Assembly: GCF_000003815.2 (NCBI RefSeq)
Contig: NC_049986.1
Span: 20,241,720-20,305,719 of the forward strand
Direction of reading: 5' to 3'
DNA length: 64,000 nucleotides
Source: Branchiostoma floridae
Lineage: Eukaryota > Chordata > Leptocardii > Amphioxiformes > Branchiostomatidae
How positions within the stretch are numbered: position 1 is the first letter of the stretch; every line of letters begins with the position of its first letter. Position numbers and translations under genes: made by a program. Below, one piece after another: positions 61,966 through 64,000 of this stretch. The notes under the pieces are model-generated. The model saw only the letters and a program-made list of their open reading frames with translations, had not been told where the DNA came from and did not search any database.

Positions 61966-62225
61966 AGTGGTATCTCTATTCACTTTGGGCACCGTTGTGG
62001 CACTGCGGGGTTTGTTCCCTGTGGCACTGTTGTGATCTTTTCGCCGATTTTTGATAACTTTGATAATGCCGATTTTTGATAACGTAAGTCTATGACTTCG
62101 AAGACAACAAAATACACAAAACGAAGATACACAATACTCTAAATCTCTAAAATTTGTTGAGTATTCTTGCAGTTCTTTCGAACCTTGCAGTGCCGCTCCG
62201 GTACCCCAAGTGCAGTGAGATACAT
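61966..62225. mobile_element. Foldback (MITE-like) element inside the 62-kb array
   Basis: The left end AGTGGTATCTCTATTCACTT and the reverse complement of the right end (TGTATCTCACTGCACTTGGG) align over about 45 bp to GGCACTGC-GGTT. The arms match the family seen at 32.7, 38.5 and 47.3 kb, including GATCTTTTCGCCGATTTTTG, the complement of the ATCGGCGAAAA motif. An internal duplication of TGCCGATTTTTGATAAC is present. It interrupts an array unit after CACTACAGTA. Confidence 0.75.
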
Positions 62226-63042
62226 TAAACGGCCGTGCCGTTTGCCGAGACATGTTGCTATAACTACATCAAAGACATCAGCGAAAGGTACACACATGTC
62301 ATCAGCGCCGTTATGAGCTAGCCTGTGTGATGGAAGGCACCATCTTCATGAGCACCACATCATCGCCTTGGTTAACCCTCGCTACAGAAGTCACATTCAG
62401 TAACGGCGAGTTAATGGTGTATCATGGCAGGGTAACAGAGACAGGCATCAGCGAGAGGTGGTGGAGCACACATGTCATCGACGCTATAAGCCAGGCTGTA
62501 TTATGGAAGGTACCATCTTCGTGAGCACCACATCATCACCTTGGTTAACCCTCGCTACAGTAGTCACCTTCAGTAACGGCGAGCTAATGGTGTATGATGG
62601 CAGGGTAACAGAAACCGGCATCATCGAGAGGTGGTGGAGTACACATGTCATCGATGCCGTTATGAGATGGGATGTGTGATGGTAAATGCTATCTTCGTGA
62701 GTCAGGCCACATCATCGCCTTGGTTAACCCTCGCTACAATACACATCTTCAGTAACGGCGAGCTAATGGTGTATCATGTATGGTAGGGTAACCGAGACAG
62801 GCATCATCGAGAGGTGGTGGAGCACACAAGTCATCAGTGCCGTTATGAGTCGGGATGTGTGATGGTAAATGCTATCTTCGTGAGTCAGGCCACATCATCC
62901 CCTTGGTTAACCCTCGCTACAATACACACCTTCAGTAACGGCGAGTTAATGTATTATCGTGGCAGGGTAACAAATACCAGCATCAGCGGGAGTTGGTGGA
63001 GTACACATATTATCCGTGCCGTTATACCCCCTTTCCACTAGG

Positions 63043-63249
63043 ACGGCGCTCTCGCCGCGCTCTCTCTGCGACCTAAATTTTGACATCTCTTAACGAATTG
63101 TATAGAAAAGAAACGAGTATGTTTATACTTTGTGTGTTTTGTTGTCTTGTCAGTCACCCTTTTTACGTTTTGTATGATATACCCAGTGTGAAAGCGAAGG
63201 TTACACATATTCTGTATAGGTCGCAGTGAGAGCGCAGCGCGATCGCCGT
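63043..63249. mobile_element. Second foldback family, complete copy
   Basis: Terminal inverted repeats of about 32 bp: the left arm ACGGCGCTCTCGCCGCGCTC continues to GCGACCT, and the right arm is its complement with several mismatches, ending GCGATCGCCGT. The element is about 207 bp, without coding capacity. Its interior (CTTTGTGTGTTTTGTTGTCTT, then a GTCAGTCA-like stretch) resembles the interior of the 38.5-kb element (TTTGTGTATTTTGCTGTCTTC). Confidence 0.75.
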
Positions 63250-63430
63250 TGCCTGGCTGTGTGATTGAAGGTGCTATCTGCATGAGCACCACATCATTGC
63301 TTTGGTTAACCTTTACTGCATTAGGCACCTTCAGTAACGGCGAGTTAATGGTGTATCATGTCAGGATAACAGAGACCAGCATCAATGGGAGGTGGTGGAG
63401 CGCACATGTCATCGGTGCCTTTCCACGAGG

Positions 63431-63615
63431 ACGGCGCTCTCGCTGCGCTCTCTCTGCGACCTATAATTTTGCATATCGCTCAACGGAAAAGTATGTATGA
63501 AAAAGAAACGAGTATTTCTAAACTTTGTTTGTTTTCTTGTCTTCTCAGTCACCCTTTTTTTCGTTTTGTATTATATACCCAGTGTGAAAGCAAAGGTTAC
63601 ACATATCGCAGTGTC
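63431..63615. mobile_element. Second foldback family, right-truncated copy
   Basis: The left arm ACGGCGCTCTCGCTGCGCTC and interior match the copy at 63043-63249, but the sequence leaves the family at TATCGCAGTGTCTAGGGG, losing most of the right arm. It sits at the same place within the array unit as the complete copy. Confidence 0.75.
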
Positions 63616-64000
63616 TAGGGGGAAAATGGGCCAGATAAGCCAGGCTGTGTGATAGAAGGTGCCATCTTCGTAAGCACCACATCATCGCATTGGTTAACCC
63701 TAGATACAGTACGCATCTTCAGTAACGGCGAGGTAATGCGCTCTATCATGAAAGGGTATCATACGCCCACAGTGTGTAATATTAACCACGGGGAACTACA
63801 CGCCACGCTCTTGCTGTGCTGTATTAGACCCTGTATCTGTGTAATACGTTTAGAATAGAAGGCGTCATTCTGGTCAATTTGTATGATAGATATCTGATTT
63901 GATACATCAGCTTCCATTCCCACTCACTACACATATTAGGAGGCACACGCCATGGTCTTACTGTGGTCTATTAGAGTCTGTGTAACGAAGTTTTAAGTTG

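Larger units (their letters stand above)
61808..63760. repeat. Complex tandem array, monomer about 172-182 bp, with embedded foldback elements
   Basis: The landmark [AG]C[CT]ATCTTCGTGAG-like word begins units near 61911, 62338, 62510, 62688, 62870, 63272 and 63659. Units share CATCATCGCCTTGGTTAACC, TTCAGTAACGGCGAG and GGTGGTGGAGCACACA. Spacings of 172, 178 and 182 bp are plain monomers; the spacings of 427, 402 and 387 bp contain insertions. On the plus strand each unit is open for 60-75 codons with the peptide TTSSPWLTLAT, then FSNGELMVYHGRVTET and RWWSTHVI. Unit lengths are not multiples of 3, so the frame shifts between units. Another diverged duplication follows at 63795-63990. Confidence 0.9.

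Overview
The window looks like animal nuclear DNA that is almost entirely non-coding. It is AT-rich, has microsatellites, short foldback transposons, LINE and SINE remnants and many local tandem duplications, and no operon-like gene packing. Two assembly gaps of exactly 100 N are present (10758-10857 and 47315-47414). The one confidently recognised coding exon resembles a C16orf89 (UPF0764) homologue. That, together with the repeat landscape, fits an invertebrate deuterostome, most likely a lancelet (Branchiostoma). The species call is inference.

Layout. 1-11 kb: mostly unique AT-rich DNA, with a two-copy duplication at the left end, a LINE 3' end near 2.1 kb, a GC-richer block at 3.6-4.26 kb, a three-copy array at 5.8-6.3 kb and a gap at 10.8 kb. 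11.19-11.53 kb: first coding exon of the C16orf89-like gene on the minus strand; its later exons must lie at lower coordinates or outside the window. 12-34 kb: small tandem duplications (13.8, 14.8, 17.7, 18.4, 21.1, 24.0, 25.2, 28.4, 29.1 kb), a perfect 54-bp hairpin at 19.65 kb, a LINE 3' remnant at 32 kb, half of a foldback element at 32.7 kb and a tRNA-like sequence at 33.8 kb. 35-49 kb: an array at 35.5 kb carrying regularly spaced TGACGTCA palindromes, a foldback element at 38.5 kb, arrays at 39.7, 43.8, 44.5 and 44.9 kb, GC-richer unique blocks at 42.1, 43.2 and 46.8 kb, a foldback element interrupted by a gap at 47.3 kb and a SINE at 48.5 kb. 49-64 kb: a long CA/TA microsatellite, a twelve-monomer satellite-like array (50.96-52.99 kb), a three-copy array of about 380 bp (56.5 kb), broken ORF traces at 58.2 kb, and a complex array (61.8-63.8 kb) into which three foldback elements are embedded.

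The genes do not form a pathway; there is one gene fragment in mobile and repetitive sequence. The most notable pattern is that many arrays with unrelated sequences share a unit length of about 145-200 bp, or twice that, close to the nucleosome repeat. I did not find a convincing new gene system. Several ORFs longer than 100 codons are described with low confidence because nothing beyond their length supports them.
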